Origin: Aaosphaeria pasadenensis
Lineage: Eukaryota; Ascomycota; Dothideomycetes; Pleosporales
Direction: 5' to 3'
Assembly: GCA_022813625.1 (NCBI GenBank)
Contig: JAKLMB010000007.1
Coordinates: 868,001-932,000 of the forward strand
DNA length: 64,000 nucleotides
Each line of letters begins with the position of its first letter. Position 1 is the stretch's first letter. Of the stretch, positions 22,650 through 34,247 are shown piece after piece. The notes under the pieces were generated by a model. That model saw nothing but the letters and a program-made list of their open reading frames with translations, was not told where the DNA came from and ran no database searches. The translations under genes and the position numbers were made by a program.

Positions 22650-24525
22650 ATGGGCGCATCGCAATCCACAGGCGGCGGCGATGATGCGTCCAACAATGCC
22701 GAAGTCAAGACAAGCTACTACGAGCTGCTTTCCATAGAACGTAACGCATCGGAAGAAGAGTGAGTAATCTTACTATCCCCAGTTCTTTCCTTTTCCTCTT
22801 TCCGTTTGAACAAAACACACCCCACTACTTCCAAAAACTGTCTTTAGAACATTTAATTAAATCTCCAATCACAGAATCAAGAAGGCATATCGCCGCAAAG
22901 CCCTCGAACTCCATCCAGACCGCAACTACGGCGACGTCGAGCGCACGACCGCCCTCTTCGCCGAGATCCAATCCGCATACCAAGTCCTCTCTGACCCCCA
23001 AGAACGCGCCTGGTACGATGCCCACGAGTACGACATCCTCCGCGGCAACGATGGCTCCGGTGATGGCGGCGACGGTGCGGGTGGAGACTCGGGCCCCAAG
23101 TACGAGGGCAACATGAAGGTCACGACTGCAGATGAGATATCCCGCATGATGGGCCGGTTCAGAGGCAATGTCAAGTTTGACGACTCACCGAGTGGGTTCT
23201 ATGGATACCTGAACGAGGTTTTTGCGACGTTGGCGAAAGAGGAGGAGTACGCTTCCAGTTGGGACGGCGGCGATGTCGCAGAGTACCCGTCGTTCGGCCA
23301 CAAGGACGATGCGTACGACGACGTCGTCAAGGGATTCTATTCCGCGTGGGCGGGTTTCGCGACGAGGAAATCTTTCGCGTGGAAGGATAAATACAGAGTA
23401 TCCGAAGCGCCCGATCGTAGGGTCAGAAGGCTGATTGAAAAGGAGAACAAGAAATGTAGAGATGATGGCATAAGAGAGTTCAACGAGGCCGTAAGGACGT
23501 TGGTGCAATTCGTAAGGAAAAGAGATCCGAGATATACCCCGAACAGGCAGACGGAGGATGAGCGAGCAAAAGCACAAAGACAAGCCACCCAGGCGCAGGC
23601 CGCTAGGGCAAGAGCAGCACACGCCGCGAAGATGGACGAAGCCGTACCGGAATGGGCAACGAGGAGAGATTTCGACGACGAAGAGGAGGAAGAGACGGAG
23701 GAAGAGAGCGAGCAGGAGCATTTCGAATGCGTAGCTTGCAGGAAGACATTTAAGAGCGAGCGTCAATGGGAGGCACACGAGAAGAGCAAGAAACACCAGA
23801 AAGCAGTTTTCGCACTGAAGAAGCAGATGCGCAAGGACAATGCGAACCTCAATCTCGACGAGGACATTCCCAGCAGCGGGGTCATCACCCCCGTGGAGGA
23901 TGCGAACGGCAATGCATCAGAGGGACCTAATGACCTCGATGACTCTGTTGACGACCTCGCAAAGGATGTCAAAAACGCCAAAGTCGAGGACGTCACAGAC
24001 GAAGAAGATGCAGGTACCTCAGAAGATGACGACATAGCACCTCAATCCAGGCCAAACCCATCCGCACAAACGGCCTCTGCATCCTCCGAAGCAGAAGAAG
24101 ACTCATCAGAAGACGACGACGAATACGCCTCCCGCGCGGACGTCGAAGCTCGCCTCGCACCGTTCGCCAAATCATCAACCACAACAACCAAACCCTCCCC
24201 AGAGAACGAAGACGACAAGAACGGTGATGACGACAACGAACCCTCTACCACAGCACCACAGCAACCAAAACTTGGAAAAGCCGCCCTAAAACGGCAAAAG
24301 AAGGCCGCGAAAGCCGCCTCCGAGACCGCCCCAGATGCCGCGTCGTCGGGACATAAGTGCGCCTCATGCGACGCAGCATTCCCGTCCAAAACCCAACTGT
24401 TCGACCACCTGAAGAAGAATCCAAAGCACGCCGCGCCGCCTTCTGCCGTCAAGGGTGTCTCCGCGGCGGCCGGGGAAGCGGGAGGAGGGAAGAAAGCTGC
24501 GGGAAAAGGCAAGAAAAAGAAATGA
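22650..24525 (+). CDS. jjj1: J-domain zinc finger protein, Jjj1/DNAJC21 family
   Basis: Hsp70 co-chaperone of the cytosolic 60S ribosome biogenesis pathway, which in yeast works with Rei1 to release Arx1 from pre-60S particles. Exon 1 is 22650-22759 (MGASQSTGGGDDAS), a 115-bp intron (22760-22874) follows, and exon 2 is 22875-24525, giving 586 aa. The J domain spans about residues 22-95 with KKAYRRKALELHPDRN; HPD is at 50-52, so Hsp70 stimulation should be intact. The middle part contains the charged helical zone rebuilt around WKDKYRVSEAPDRRVRRLIEKENKK, conserved in Jjj1. Two U1-type C2H2 fingers follow: FECVACRKTF...H...H (about 320-343) and HKCASCDAAF...H...H (about 530-553). Between them lies an acidic Ser/Asp/Glu-rich stretch, and the C terminus is Lys/Gly-rich (KKAAGKGKKKK). 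All hallmark elements are present in family order. Convergent with BCK1. Confidence 0.95.
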
Positions 24526-25965
24526 GGCTCAAACGACTAGATCCTTCGTAAATTCCTGTTAGGTTTCTCTCCTCCTCTCCATCTCCCTGTGAATGAAAGG
24601 TGCAAGGAGAGCAGATGGATAAACCCACAACGGCTGCGGCATTGATTACACACGCATATGGAAGATGTTGGATTGTATATACCCCCTCCTCCTTTCCCCG
24701 TCACCTCTCTCCCATCCAACCAAGTCCAAAATAGAAAGGAGGGAGGAAGGATCGACAGGCCGAGATAGATGGAACAACCATTCATAAAGTAGTTGTTTCT
24801 CTGCACTCGAAAAGGCTCGGAATCATCAAGTGACTCAAACCTTTCGATTGTGTTCCTTTCGAACCCACATATATAGATGCCCAATAGCTAGGTAGGTAGG
24901 TGTATGGACAGACAGAGTAGTGAAGATCTAGTTACCTTCGTGCCTATCTACCTACCTACTGTCAGAAATCAATACAAGATCATGCATGAGAATAAGGATA
25001 CTCTGTACAGTACAAATACACCCACCCTATTGCCTCCCCTCGCCTCTCCACAAGAAATTAACAAAATTGATTTGAATGAAAAAGTAACTGAGGTATACTA
25101 AATCCACCTTCAGAACAAGAAAACCAATGATTACAGTAATCAGTAAGAAAACAAAACAGAAGAAAATAAGAACCACAATGATCACAAAATCATTTCGTTC
25201 CATCACTTCTTTAGTTTTAACTTTTCTTGTCACGAAGAGTGAAACAAAGAAGAATCATTTGGTATGCGAGTCTTTCCGAAGGTCTTCTACATTTCTACAT
25301 AGATACCTAGGTACATACATACAACAACTGCTCCCCTCTCCTCCTTTCATCATGTCCAACCTCCCTCTAATCCTCTTCTTCTAATCGTTCATGCATGAGA
25401 AACGATCATTCAACTGCCCCCCGCGGGTTTTCATAACTTGCTTCCCTTGCGAGCCCCCCTAAAACCTGGCCTACTCACTTCACTCATCATCCACCCGTCT
25501 AGGGCACAGGCCCGGAAGACCCATTCATTGTGCGTATATCAAGTGCGAAACAGAAACATACAGTAAACACGCACCCTTTTCCATTCCATGCTAGCTACCT
25601 AAGGTAGTCTGCCTGCCACCGTCCCCCCTTCCTGCCTGCAGCAGGACCCTATGAGCCCGATTCATGAGAGAAAGGTAGGAGCGGCCGTGAAAGAATCAAC
25701 AAAACGAGACGCGTGCGACGTGGATCCAACCCGAGAGGAAAAACCATTATCGATCGAAAACTATTCCATGGACAACGGTCACGCCACGCCACTGACAGCT
25801 GAAAGGTGTACTGGGAAAAGGGGAATAAGAATCGAAGAGAAACGAAACGGGGTATATTTGCATTGCTTTCGCTGCGAACACGATAGCAGTAAATTGCAGT
25901 TCATACGTGTTTTCAAATAATAATGAAAAAAGGAGAATGAAAGTTGAAAGGCAAGCGGGCGGGAT
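24526..25965. other. intergenic: convergent JJJ1 / BCK1 3' ends
   Basis: 1.44 kb with no recognisable gene. It holds short (TAGG)n/(CCTA)n runs forming an inverted pair at 24889-24900 and 24948-24958, and A-rich sequence around 25130-25200. Confidence 0.55.
24889..24958. repeat. inverted (TAGG)n / (CCTA)n pair
   Basis: TAGGTAGGTAG at 24889-24899 and its exact complement CTACCTACCTA at 24948-24958, about 48 bp apart. The 11-bp stem could form a hairpin, but both arms are simple tetranucleotide runs, so it may have arisen by slippage. Confidence 0.5.
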
Positions 25966-28900
25966 TCACTGGAAGGCCCCACGGATCTTGGCGTAGAGCT
26001 CTGTATCCAAGAAGTTGTAGTTGGGGTCGGAGAAGCAGAATGGCGCCCTGAGTAATGTATCCGCAGTCGGTCTTTCCGCAGGATCGATTGTGAAGCAATC
26101 CCACATGAAGCTCAAGCCCTCGACACCAATCACTCTTGAAACGTCTTCAGGAATAGGCGGCGCTTGATTGAGAGAGCCGAGCTTGTAAATTGCGCCGATG
26201 GCTTCCTCCTTCGCCCAAGGGCGACGACCAGCGAACATTTCGAGAACGACACAGCCAAGTGACCAGATGTCGACCTTGGCGGAGTAGCCCTGGCCTTGGG
26301 ATCGGATGACTTCTGGAGCCATCCAGAAAACGGAACCTTGCATGCTGTTCGTCGCATCATTGCCGTAGATGTTATCTGACTTCTTGGAGATGCCGAAATC
26401 GGAAATCTTGCAAGTTCCGTCGAGATCCAGGAGGATATTGTCCGCTTTAAGATCGCGATGCAGGATTCCTTCACGGTGAAGATAGGCAAGTCCTCCCAGA
26501 GTCTGCCGTGTCAAAGAGCTGACGACAGACTCCTCGAACTTTCCGTGTTTACGGAGACACGAGCCGACTGAACCACCACTGATGTACTCCAAGAAAATGG
26601 AGATGCTGTACTCCTTGCGTTCACATCCAAGGTACTGGACAATATTGGGATGGTCCAAATGCTGCATGGTGTCGATCTCCTGATCCAGACTCTTGACCAA
26701 CTCCTTGATCTTCTCCTTGTCTGATCCTGCAGCCTTTGGGTTCACCTCGACTTGCTTAACCGCAATAAGCTCTCCAGTTGTGATATTCATACCAAGGTAG
26801 ACACGGCCGAAAGTACCCTTACCGATAAGCTGACCCTTCATCCATTTGAAAGTTGGCTGTCGCTGTGGTAATGGGAGGTGATCTTGGGGAATTGTCTCGA
26901 GTTGGATCAAACGCGATCCACGCGGTGGCTTGACCTGCTCAATCTTGGCGTGAAACATCTTTGTCGACTTCCTGCGCATGATAGTGGTACTGTTGCTGAG
27001 TGTAGAAATACGAGATGGACCGGCGGTGTTTGGACTTGGAAGTGGCTTCTTTTCTAGGGGTTGATATTGCGACTTCACCACCTCACGAATGGACTTGGTG
27101 CGCCCAAGACCCACACCTGACTTTCTCAAGTTTCGCTGGGCGATTGACTGCATTCCGGTCGATCCTCGACTGAGGTTGATCGGCTTGGGGTTCATGTCCT
27201 CGAATGAAGACATGGGGGTCACAGAGCGGCTGTCTTTGGAGGCCGATAGTGAGGCCGAGGCCTCGCTGGTCGCTTCCGAGGCGTCTGTGTCGTTGGAATC
27301 TTCTTCGACCACAGGCTGATCAAGATTTACGTTCGGGAAAAACTCGTCGAGGTGTTCAACAAGCGCTTCGGCAGGAGGACGATTTGCCCATAGATCACTA
27401 GCAAAGGATTCTGGACGGTTCATGAATCGATGGCCGTCATCGGGTGAGTCGGTCCACGTTTGCGAGTGTGCCGATTCGGGATGGAAGTCATTTCCACGCG
27501 ATTCGTCTACTTGTCCATTTTGTTCTTTTCCTTTCTCGGAGGAATTCTTCGACCGTGGAGTCTCCAACGTCAACGCTGGTCGCCTGCTACGAGTATCATC
27601 ATCTGCTATGGCTGCCGAATCTTCTACTGGCGTAACAGGGCCAGCCCGCGCCAGAGGTTGTTGGAAGAGGCCGTCTTCGGAATCGTCGTCCGAATCAGAG
27701 TTCGCTTCGACCATTGGAGATTTGGAATGGAACGAGACTCGGGTCTCTTCAAAGACATGCCTTGGCCCATACATGGAGATCCTGGATGACTCGCGCGACA
27801 ATGTGGACTCGGGCGGATGTGGTGTATGGGGACTGACGTTTGGTGACTGCGACCTGGTGGTCTGCTCATCTATTATCTTGGAAATGACGGGGTTTGGCGC
27901 ACTCGGCATTCTGAGCGTGAGATTTGGCCTTTCCATTGAGAACATATCGGAGTCATCTTCCTCATAGTCAGGTATTTTGAACGGTACATTGCCTTTGCTC
28001 ATAGTCAAAGAGCCGGATCTGCGAGGTGACCCACCTGGACTGTTCCTTCCCGATCCCGAAGATTGTCCGAAATTATTCTCCTGGAGGACCTTTTGTGATG
28101 CCCGCGTTTTGTCTGCTGAAGGGTCTTTAGGGGGCACTCTGGGTCCTGCCTTATTGGCTGCTCCAATGAAGCCACCGAGGGTTCCTGCTCCAATTATTGC
28201 GGCAGCAATGCTAGAGCCAGCCGTGGGACCTTGAGGTATAGCCTTCCTCTTGGACGAGTCCGCTTCTGTCGAGCGTCTCTTGGTCTCGTATTCCTCCGAT
28301 TCAGGCCAGGATGTGCGATCCTTCTTGCTCTTTGAAAGTGAGTTAGCCTTTATCAACGTGCTGGTATCCTCCTTCGGCACGGGGGGTGCAACGCGTAGAG
28401 GAACCATCGCTTTCCGATCGTCGAACGGCGGTTTCCTCTCTTCATACGGGGAGCTGCGAGGTTCGTCAAAATCAATGATACCTGGGCTTCTGAAGCCAAA
28501 GTTGTTAGAGGTAGCAGACGATGGATCTACTGACTCTTTTGCCAATTTCTGACGCGAAGCAGTGTACGCCTGTTGCTTCAATTTATTCTGACGCTGATAC
28601 TCTACCGAAGCTGCCTCGAGTATCCTCTGCCGCTCGCTTTCTGGAAGATCATCTCCCGCAGCCCATGAAGGCTCTGATGGACGGCCAGAGTTGGGATTGA
28701 GACGATCCGGAACAGCTTCTGGGCTAAGACCCTCCTTTTCTGCCTGCTTTCGCAGCGCCTGGCTCTTATCTGGGACCAAAGTAGACTCTTCTGATTTCAC
28801 GACGGGGGAATCTATCTGTGAGTCGGCAATAAGTCGTGCATAGGTTAGCTCGTCGATGGGACGAGCGGAAGGGACGGGGAACGAAACACCCAGTCCCGCA

Positions 28901-31395
28901 GATGGAGGCATGGACGGAGGGCCAGCGAGGTAGAATTTGAGATCTCCGAATTTGTTGCCCCATTGCGATCTAGCTTTCATTAGCTTCGAATCGGTGAGGG
29001 CTTCCTCGTGCTCTAGCTGCCCTGGAAATGTAAGGTGCAGCTCGATGCCAGGTACATGAGTTAGACCGAGTCCTTCACAGATAGTTTCCCGAAGAGAGAG
29101 TGCACTGGAAGCATTCGTTATGTCAACCAATCGATAATTCCAACCGTCAGGCGTGACAAATGCATATTTCCTATCACCATCCCTTGTGGCAGTCGTTCCA
29201 AGGCTCGTAGCTTTACTGTCTGAATCGGTCTGAGCGGAGCGCCTGGAGGGGGGTCGGTCAATATTGATTGATATGTCACTTGAGTTCAAACTCGTCTTTC
29301 CAAAGAAGGATCCAGATGCTGGGTGGCGATGGCTGGCGGGGCTAGTGGGCGATTCTATGCTAGTATCATCTGGCGATGGATGATTTTCATGGTGCTTCTT
29401 GTTGCGGTGCATGAACTTGGGTAAGAAGCCCTTGTGCTCCTTTGCACTGGCTGTGATTTCTGCACTATCGTGCCTAGATGCGCCAGTACCTGGTCGCGAG
29501 CCTTCGTGGCCATTTCTGCGATGGTCTAGTCGCGATTCGGAATGGGACTCAAAGGGGCGTCCGGAGGGAGGTCCTGACCCTCCCGTTGCGGAGCCGGCTG
29601 TGGCGAACGTGGAGCCATTAGATTCCGAGCTTGGGGTGTGCTGGTGGTAATATCTATTGCTTGGAGGGCCCATGTTACCGCCTCCTTGCCCATTGTTCGC
29701 CGCGGCAAGTCGAGCAGGCTGAAGGCCAGGACTCTGCTGTGGGCTTGCTGATGCCATGGCCTCACGATAGTTGCCGAATGAAGAAGGCCCAAACTCGCCG
29801 GACGCACTCGGGCTATGCTTCTTAGTCTTTGCTTCAAGCGATTGGAGGACTTCTTTTGAAAAAGAACTACGGTGCGATTCATAATCTGGCGGTGCTCCTA
29901 AAACTGGTACAGTGAAGTTTCTTGGTGTGGATATTCTTCTCGATGGTATGCTGGTGGTATTGGGCGAGTGTATGGGCATCTGACGACCTGGACTGTCCTC
30001 CCCGCCTCCAGCTGTGGTTGGGGTAGAGCTGTATTCCTTCATTCCGAGGTAGGGAGAGTTCTCCACGGTCCCGTCGGTCCCTGCGCTAGGCAGCGTCATT
30101 CCAGTATCAGAACGAGGCGGGATGCGGGCAGTATTTGACCTCCCAGTCTCGACGATGGCGCGAACGAGCCTGCGCAACTTGCGCCCTTCGTCCCTCTCTC
30201 TTGCTTGATCCCACCCGACACCACTTACTGTGCACTGCTTGGCCAGCTGTGGGAAGATGACCTGATGCATCATACCGACATTTCCATTCCCTCCATGTCC
30301 TCTGCCAATCTCAAGAAACCTGGACCCATAGAGATCCAACGTTTTGAAAGTCTCTTGCCAATCTCTTGAGAAGCCATTGCTCGCCAACCATATCTGCACA
30401 CGGTCCGGGGGCCACTGCAGAGCAGCGTCTTGTGGTGAGACGGGCGTCGTCCCAGAGCTATCCGATCGATGATAAACACTACCATGGCTCAGGCCGTGCG
30501 GGTTCTGGAGAGTGGCTGTCGGTGGTCCAGGAGAGTCATAGTTTTGGCTTTGCTCGGCTGGTATGTTGAGATGGCGCTGATTAGGGGCCGGGGAAGAATT
30601 GTACCCCGTGTTATTCCCGTAGCCTCCATTGTCTCGAAGCGTCGAAAAGGCACTGTTGGAGGTGTCTGTATTGGCAGAATATGTTTGAGGTTCGTCTCTG
30701 TAGTATGAAGATTCCGAGTAAGGCTGCCGTGACGTGTGCAAGGGTGGGATTCCTACTCCAGGCCCAAATGATTCTCCTCCAGGTATGTAGGTCGCGGACG
30801 TAAGTGGAGCTTCGGGCTGGTGTGGAGGCGGCGCACTGGGAGGAGGGGGAATGTTGCCGCCGTACGACTGCTGCTGGTACGCACTGGGGTTATATGTTTG
30901 CGACTGAGGATTGTTCAAGTATTGCTGCGGTCTCGCCCAACCATAGTTCTGCGGTGGAGGGGGGATGTTCAGCGTACCCAGTGTCGCAGCGGGTCTAGGA
31001 GGTGGAGGAGGAAGATTGAGGGTATGGCTGCCAGGAGTGGAGGTTGGTTGGGGCGGTGGAGGTGGAAGGTATGGATGCATATTGGGCTTCTTGCGATAGC
31101 TATTATGGCGCTGGACGAGGTTGGGGTCTGCGACAGTATGGGCCCGCCCTCGCGGGCTGGTGTTGTAGGGCGGACCTCCTGGCGACAGGAGCTGATATGG
31201 CGAAGCTGTCCCACTGGCTGGGCTGAGGTGCGATTGAGAGGAAAGCGCTGCGGAGGAGGATAGATCGTGTAGGTCACCGGGCGCACCGAGATTGAAACGA
31301 TTCGCAGAGAGGGGGGTCGGGGGACGGCGTCGTGAGGGTCGATCGGACGAACTGGATATATTCGATGAAGAACGTTGTCGCGACTCAATTGTCAT
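25966..31395 (-). CDS. bck1: MAP kinase kinase kinase Bck1 (cell wall integrity pathway)
   Basis: MAPKKK of the Pkc1-Bck1-Mkk-Slt2/Mpk1 cascade that answers cell wall stress. It is one uninterrupted frame; the first ATG is 31395 (MTIESRQRSSSNISSSS), giving 1809 aa. The frame is open five codons further upstream, but without an ATG. Residues 1-300 are Ser/Pro-rich with several poly-Pro runs. A SAM-like helical domain (DRVQIWLASNGFSRDWQETF) lies at about 330-430. A Ras-association-like fold (KYAFVTPDGWNYRLVDITNA) lies at about 742-825. Several hundred disordered residues follow. The kinase domain starts near 1516 (FKWMKGQLIGKGTFGRVYLG) and has HRDLKADN at 1646-1653, ISDFGISKK and GSVFWMAPEVI, the STE11-type activation segment. 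It ends close to the C terminus (YAKIRGAFQ). Kinase sequence and domain order identify Bck1 rather than Ste11 or Ssk2. The absence of any intron over 5.4 kb contrasts with the spliced neighbours. Confidence 0.95.
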   Translation of the reverse strand: MTIESRQRSSSNISSSSDRPSRRRPPTPLSANRFNLGAPGDLHDLSSSAALSSQSHLSPASGTASPYQLLSPGGPPYNTSPRGRAHTVADPNLVQRHNSYRKKPNMHPYLPPPPPQPTSTPGSHTLNLPPPPPRPAATLGTLNIPPPPQNYGWARPQQYLNNPQSQTYNPSAYQQQSYGGNIPPPPSAPPPHQPEAPLTSATYIPGGESFGPGVGIPPLHTSRQPYSESSYYRDEPQTYSANTDTSNSAFSTLRDNGGYGNNTGYNSSPAPNQRHLNIPAEQSQNYDSPGPPTATLQNPHGLSHGSVYHRSDSSGTTPVSPQDAALQWPPDRVQIWLASNGFSRDWQETFKTLDLYGSRFLEIGRGHGGNGNVGMMHQVIFPQLAKQCTVSGVGWDQARERDEGRKLRRLVRAIVETGRSNTARIPPRSDTGMTLPSAGTDGTVENSPYLGMKEYSSTPTTAGGGEDSPGRQMPIHSPNTTSIPSRRISTPRNFTVPVLGAPPDYESHRSSFSKEVLQSLEAKTKKHSPSASGEFGPSSFGNYREAMASASPQQSPGLQPARLAAANNGQGGGNMGPPSNRYYHQHTPSSESNGSTFATAGSATGGSGPPSGRPFESHSESRLDHRRNGHEGSRPGTGASRHDSAEITASAKEHKGFLPKFMHRNKKHHENHPSPDDTSIESPTSPASHRHPASGSFFGKTSLNSSDISINIDRPPSRRSAQTDSDSKATSLGTTATRDGDRKYAFVTPDGWNYRLVDITNASSALSLRETICEGLGLTHVPGIELHLTFPGQLEHEEALTDSKLMKARSQWGNKFGDLKFYLAGPPSMPPSAGLGVSFPVPSARPIDELTYARLIADSQIDSPVVKSEESTLVPDKSQALRKQAEKEGLSPEAVPDRLNPNSGRPSEPSWAAGDDLPESERQRILEAASVEYQRQNKLKQQAYTASRQKLAKESVDPSSATSNNFGFRSPGIIDFDEPRSSPYEERKPPFDDRKAMVPLRVAPPVPKEDTSTLIKANSLSKSKKDRTSWPESEEYETKRRSTEADSSKRKAIPQGPTAGSSIAAAIIGAGTLGGFIGAANKAGPRVPPKDPSADKTRASQKVLQENNFGQSSGSGRNSPGGSPRRSGSLTMSKGNVPFKIPDYEEDDSDMFSMERPNLTLRMPSAPNPVISKIIDEQTTRSQSPNVSPHTPHPPESTLSRESSRISMYGPRHVFEETRVSFHSKSPMVEANSDSDDDSEDGLFQQPLARAGPVTPVEDSAAIADDDTRSRRPALTLETPRSKNSSEKGKEQNGQVDESRGNDFHPESAHSQTWTDSPDDGHRFMNRPESFASDLWANRPPAEALVEHLDEFFPNVNLDQPVVEEDSNDTDASEATSEASASLSASKDSRSVTPMSSFEDMNPKPINLSRGSTGMQSIAQRNLRKSGVGLGRTKSIREVVKSQYQPLEKKPLPSPNTAGPSRISTLSNSTTIMRRKSTKMFHAKIEQVKPPRGSRLIQLETIPQDHLPLPQRQPTFKWMKGQLIGKGTFGRVYLGMNITTGELIAVKQVEVNPKAAGSDKEKIKELVKSLDQEIDTMQHLDHPNIVQYLGCERKEYSISIFLEYISGGSVGSCLRKHGKFEESVVSSLTRQTLGGLAYLHREGILHRDLKADNILLDLDGTCKISDFGISKKSDNIYGNDATNSMQGSVFWMAPEVIRSQGQGYSAKVDIWSLGCVVLEMFAGRRPWAKEEAIGAIYKLGSLNQAPPIPEDVSRVIGVEGLSFMWDCFTIDPAERPTADTLLRAPFCFSDPNYNFLDTELYAKIRGAFQ

Positions 31396-31634
31396 ATTCA
31401 GCGACAGCACTTAGTGAAAGGCTGGCGCTTGGGAGTGACTCTCTGGGTGCGAAGGACGTTGCGAGAGCATCACGACATGAGGGTTGTAGAGAACGGGTCG
31501 CTGGGGGGGTGAGAAGGCGCAGAGTGGTATGGGAAGGTGGTGGAGGCGGTGGTGGCAGTAGATGTGCGAGGTAGATGTTTTGTTTCGGATGAAAAGAAGA
31601 AGACAAGAAAGAAGCGAAGGTAGCGAGCGAAGAG

Positions 31635-31664
31635 GGTGGAGGTGGAGGTGGAGGTGGAGGTAGA
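31635..31664. repeat. (GGTGGA)n microsatellite in BCK1 leader
   Basis: Four perfect GGTGGA units plus one GGTAGA, about 240 bp upstream of the BCK1 start. On the BCK1 sense strand it is TCCACC and part of a longer pyrimidine-rich stretch. Confidence 0.85.
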
Positions 31665-31987
31665 GGGGGAGGTGAGGATGAGAGTAGTTACGAGGGTAGA
31701 GAGAGAGTATAGGTAGAGGAGGTAGAGAGGTAGAGAGAGGTACGAGTAGAGGAAGCGGAGTTTGATCCGAGCTGATGGTGGTTGTCGTTGTTGGATGGGA
31801 TGGGGTTGGGTGTTCGCAGGGAAGGCACGAGGGACGAGGGTACATAGACCGTACACTGTATGTATGTACAATAGACCCTGCAGAGAAAGGCAGGTGGGCG
31901 TATTCAGGTTACCCCCTCCACATACACACTCTCTCTATCTCGCGCGCTATGTTGCTCTGTTCTACTCTGCGCTGCTCTGTACAAGAG

Positions 31988-31996
31988 TACTCCGTA
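31988..31996. repeat. TACGGAGTA-type 9-mer (as TACTCCGTA)
   Basis: Intergenic copy upstream of BCK1. Confidence 0.8.
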
Positions 31997-32145
31997 AATG
32001 ATTCTTTGAAAAGATCCACCAGGTATGTAGGTAACAAGGTAGAATAGGAAATGGCAGACACGAGGCAGAGCTTAGCGGCACGGCACGGCACGCCCTCTTC
32101 CTGTCTATCGTATCCTATCCTGCCTTGCGTATAGATGCTTGTAAC

Positions 32146-32168
32146 TACTGTGTATTGTGTACGGAGTA
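32146..32168. repeat. TACTGTGTA and TACGGAGTA in tandem
   Basis: TACTGTGTA at 32146-32154 is followed after 5 bp by TACGGAGTA at 32160-32168. The linker TTGTG makes the two units look like diverged repeats of one sequence. Confidence 0.75.
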
Positions 32169-32237
32169 CTGATGAGTATCAGGTATCTATCGTATATGCT
32201 TGTACTATGCTAGCAGGTCCGAGTACCTTTCGGAAAG

Positions 32238-32246
32238 TACTGTGTA
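32238..32246. repeat. TACTGTGTA 9-mer
   Basis: Intergenic copy between BCK1 and PDC. Confidence 0.75.
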
Positions 32247-33310
32247 CTTGGGCAGGTAACCTCCCTATGGTAGACACTGGTCGCACCCTCAGTAGGATGA
32301 AATGTTAATTGGATGAATGGTTGGATTCAGGAAGGGGGCGCAACAACACACACACCAAAGGGCGCAGGTTTCTAATGATGGGTCAGAACTTAAGAGGATC
32401 GGTTAGCCGGCGTCGCAGAAAAGCTGCAGTTCCAGTCAGCGCCGTGCAGTTCCAGTGCAGCGCCGTGCAGTACAACGTAAGATGATGCGAGTGGGCGCTT
32501 GCGCAGACGTGAGGTTACTTGGCAGCCGTCCGTGACAGAAGGGTGGGTACAAGCGATTAAACAGTATCTAACAAGTAAATACTTATACGTTTTCTCTTGC
32601 TACTTAAACGGCGACGCGATGAGAGCGTGCGCATATACGCAACGAAAGGAGTATATTAAATGGTTCAGGTGCAACGAACGTGTGGGAGAAGGGCGAGGGT
32701 GAGGGTGAGCAACGGCGGGCAACATCGTAACCGTGGGGGTGTGATGTGAATGGATGGATATTATACGGGGACGAGGAAAGGAAAGGCAAAGAAGAGCAGG
32801 AGAAAAAGGGCAGATTCTTGCCTGAGGCGTCGTACCTTGCCTTGCCTGGTCTTGTTTTGTCTCATCCATTCAATCCCACCTAATCCTCTCTTATGGACAT
32901 AACTACCCACACAGTAGGAGGTACCTACTACAGAGCACTCCATATGTCTATGTGCATATCTAGGATGAGCTATTGCTGGAAGAAGGATGCGCAACCGGCC
33001 TCCGTAACTGTCGGCACAGGATACCGAGTATTTATATACCTACCTACCTATGGTACTCGTAATTATGTACCTGAAATTAGGTACCCGGGCATTTGATTAC
33101 AAGTACCAATGAGATACATGCGTACGTAGATACCTAACCAAACATACCTCTTAAGCTGATACCCTCTGCACTCGGCATTTGTTTTGTGTACACAATAGAA
33201 TCAGAAATGCTGTCAGACTATCTAGAATTACCGATATAAAATCACCAAACACTTCCAGCAAATAGAACGGGCGAATCGAACTTTGCCATACTCTCTGACA
33301 CATGTACTAC

Positions 33311-33319
33311 TACTGTGTA
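33311..33319. repeat. TACTGTGTA 9-mer
   Basis: Intergenic copy between BCK1 and PDC. Confidence 0.75.
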
Positions 33320-34231
33320 GGCTTGGTTGGTCTCCCGTTTGCAGTATCTAGTTAGAGGCGCACACTACTTCTGACCGGTGGGTTGTCATTAGTCCTTACT
33401 GTGTGCTTGTCACTCGCATCACTCGAACAAACTTCAGCTCCCAAACGTGCACCTGTAACTAGTAGTGTAACCAGTAGTGTCAAAGATCCGGTATCTGTGG
33501 TCTATCTACCTTCTCATGGCTACCAGTCTGGCGCGCGGTGGCTTTCGATATGCTTTCTTACCTCAAGCACGGAGCATGTACTTGCTTGTAACCTCTAGCT
33601 GAGCTCTGTACTGGTACGTCTGTGTCCGCAAAAATGAGTCTAACGGAGTCGAAACAGCTTGTCAATCTCGTCCTGACATTTCATTATACAGAAAAGAGCT
33701 GCTTAGAGATCAATTGGTCTTTCCGTCTCATCATTACGGACTCTGTCCGGTAGCAGTTACATACCCTCCTAATCATTTTCCTCTTTCATCCTCTCCTTGT
33801 ATCTCCAGTCCATATAATGCCAGGTATAGGGATAATCTCAGAATATCTAAACCCGGAAAGGGATATGAACAAATAATAATATTGGAAAATGGCCAACCAT
33901 ATCTCAACATTGCCGGTCAATAATAACAAACATCGCCGAGTCCGAGTCCGTAGCACAGGCACTGTGAAAACACGGTACCCGATGCGGGCAATATATGGTG
34001 ATAATTTAACCACCACGTTGAAGAGCCCAGCAACCCAACAGTCGGAGAAAACCTGACCCGCACATTTCGTCTTCTCGAGCACGAGGCAGGATATAAATCA
34101 AATGTGGCAGTGGTGGCGCAAGGGATTGAACGACATTTCTCCTGTGGTTTCCTTCGGCCCTTTAATTTGTTCGGTCGCTGTGTGGGTCTTCATAGGATAG
34201 AGAGCGTTCAAGTCTTGTTTCTTTAAGACTG

Positions 34232-34247
34232 TACTGTGTACACAGTA
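34232..34247. repeat. perfect 16-bp palindrome TACTGTGTACACAGTA
   Basis: Two TACTGTGTA units in head-to-head orientation sharing their terminal TA. The sequence equals its own reverse complement. Confidence 0.85.

Noticed and set aside
24889..24958. Hairpin of (TAGG)n and (CCTA)n as a structured RNA
   Set aside because: Both arms are simple tetranucleotide runs common elsewhere in the window; complementarity alone is weak evidence.
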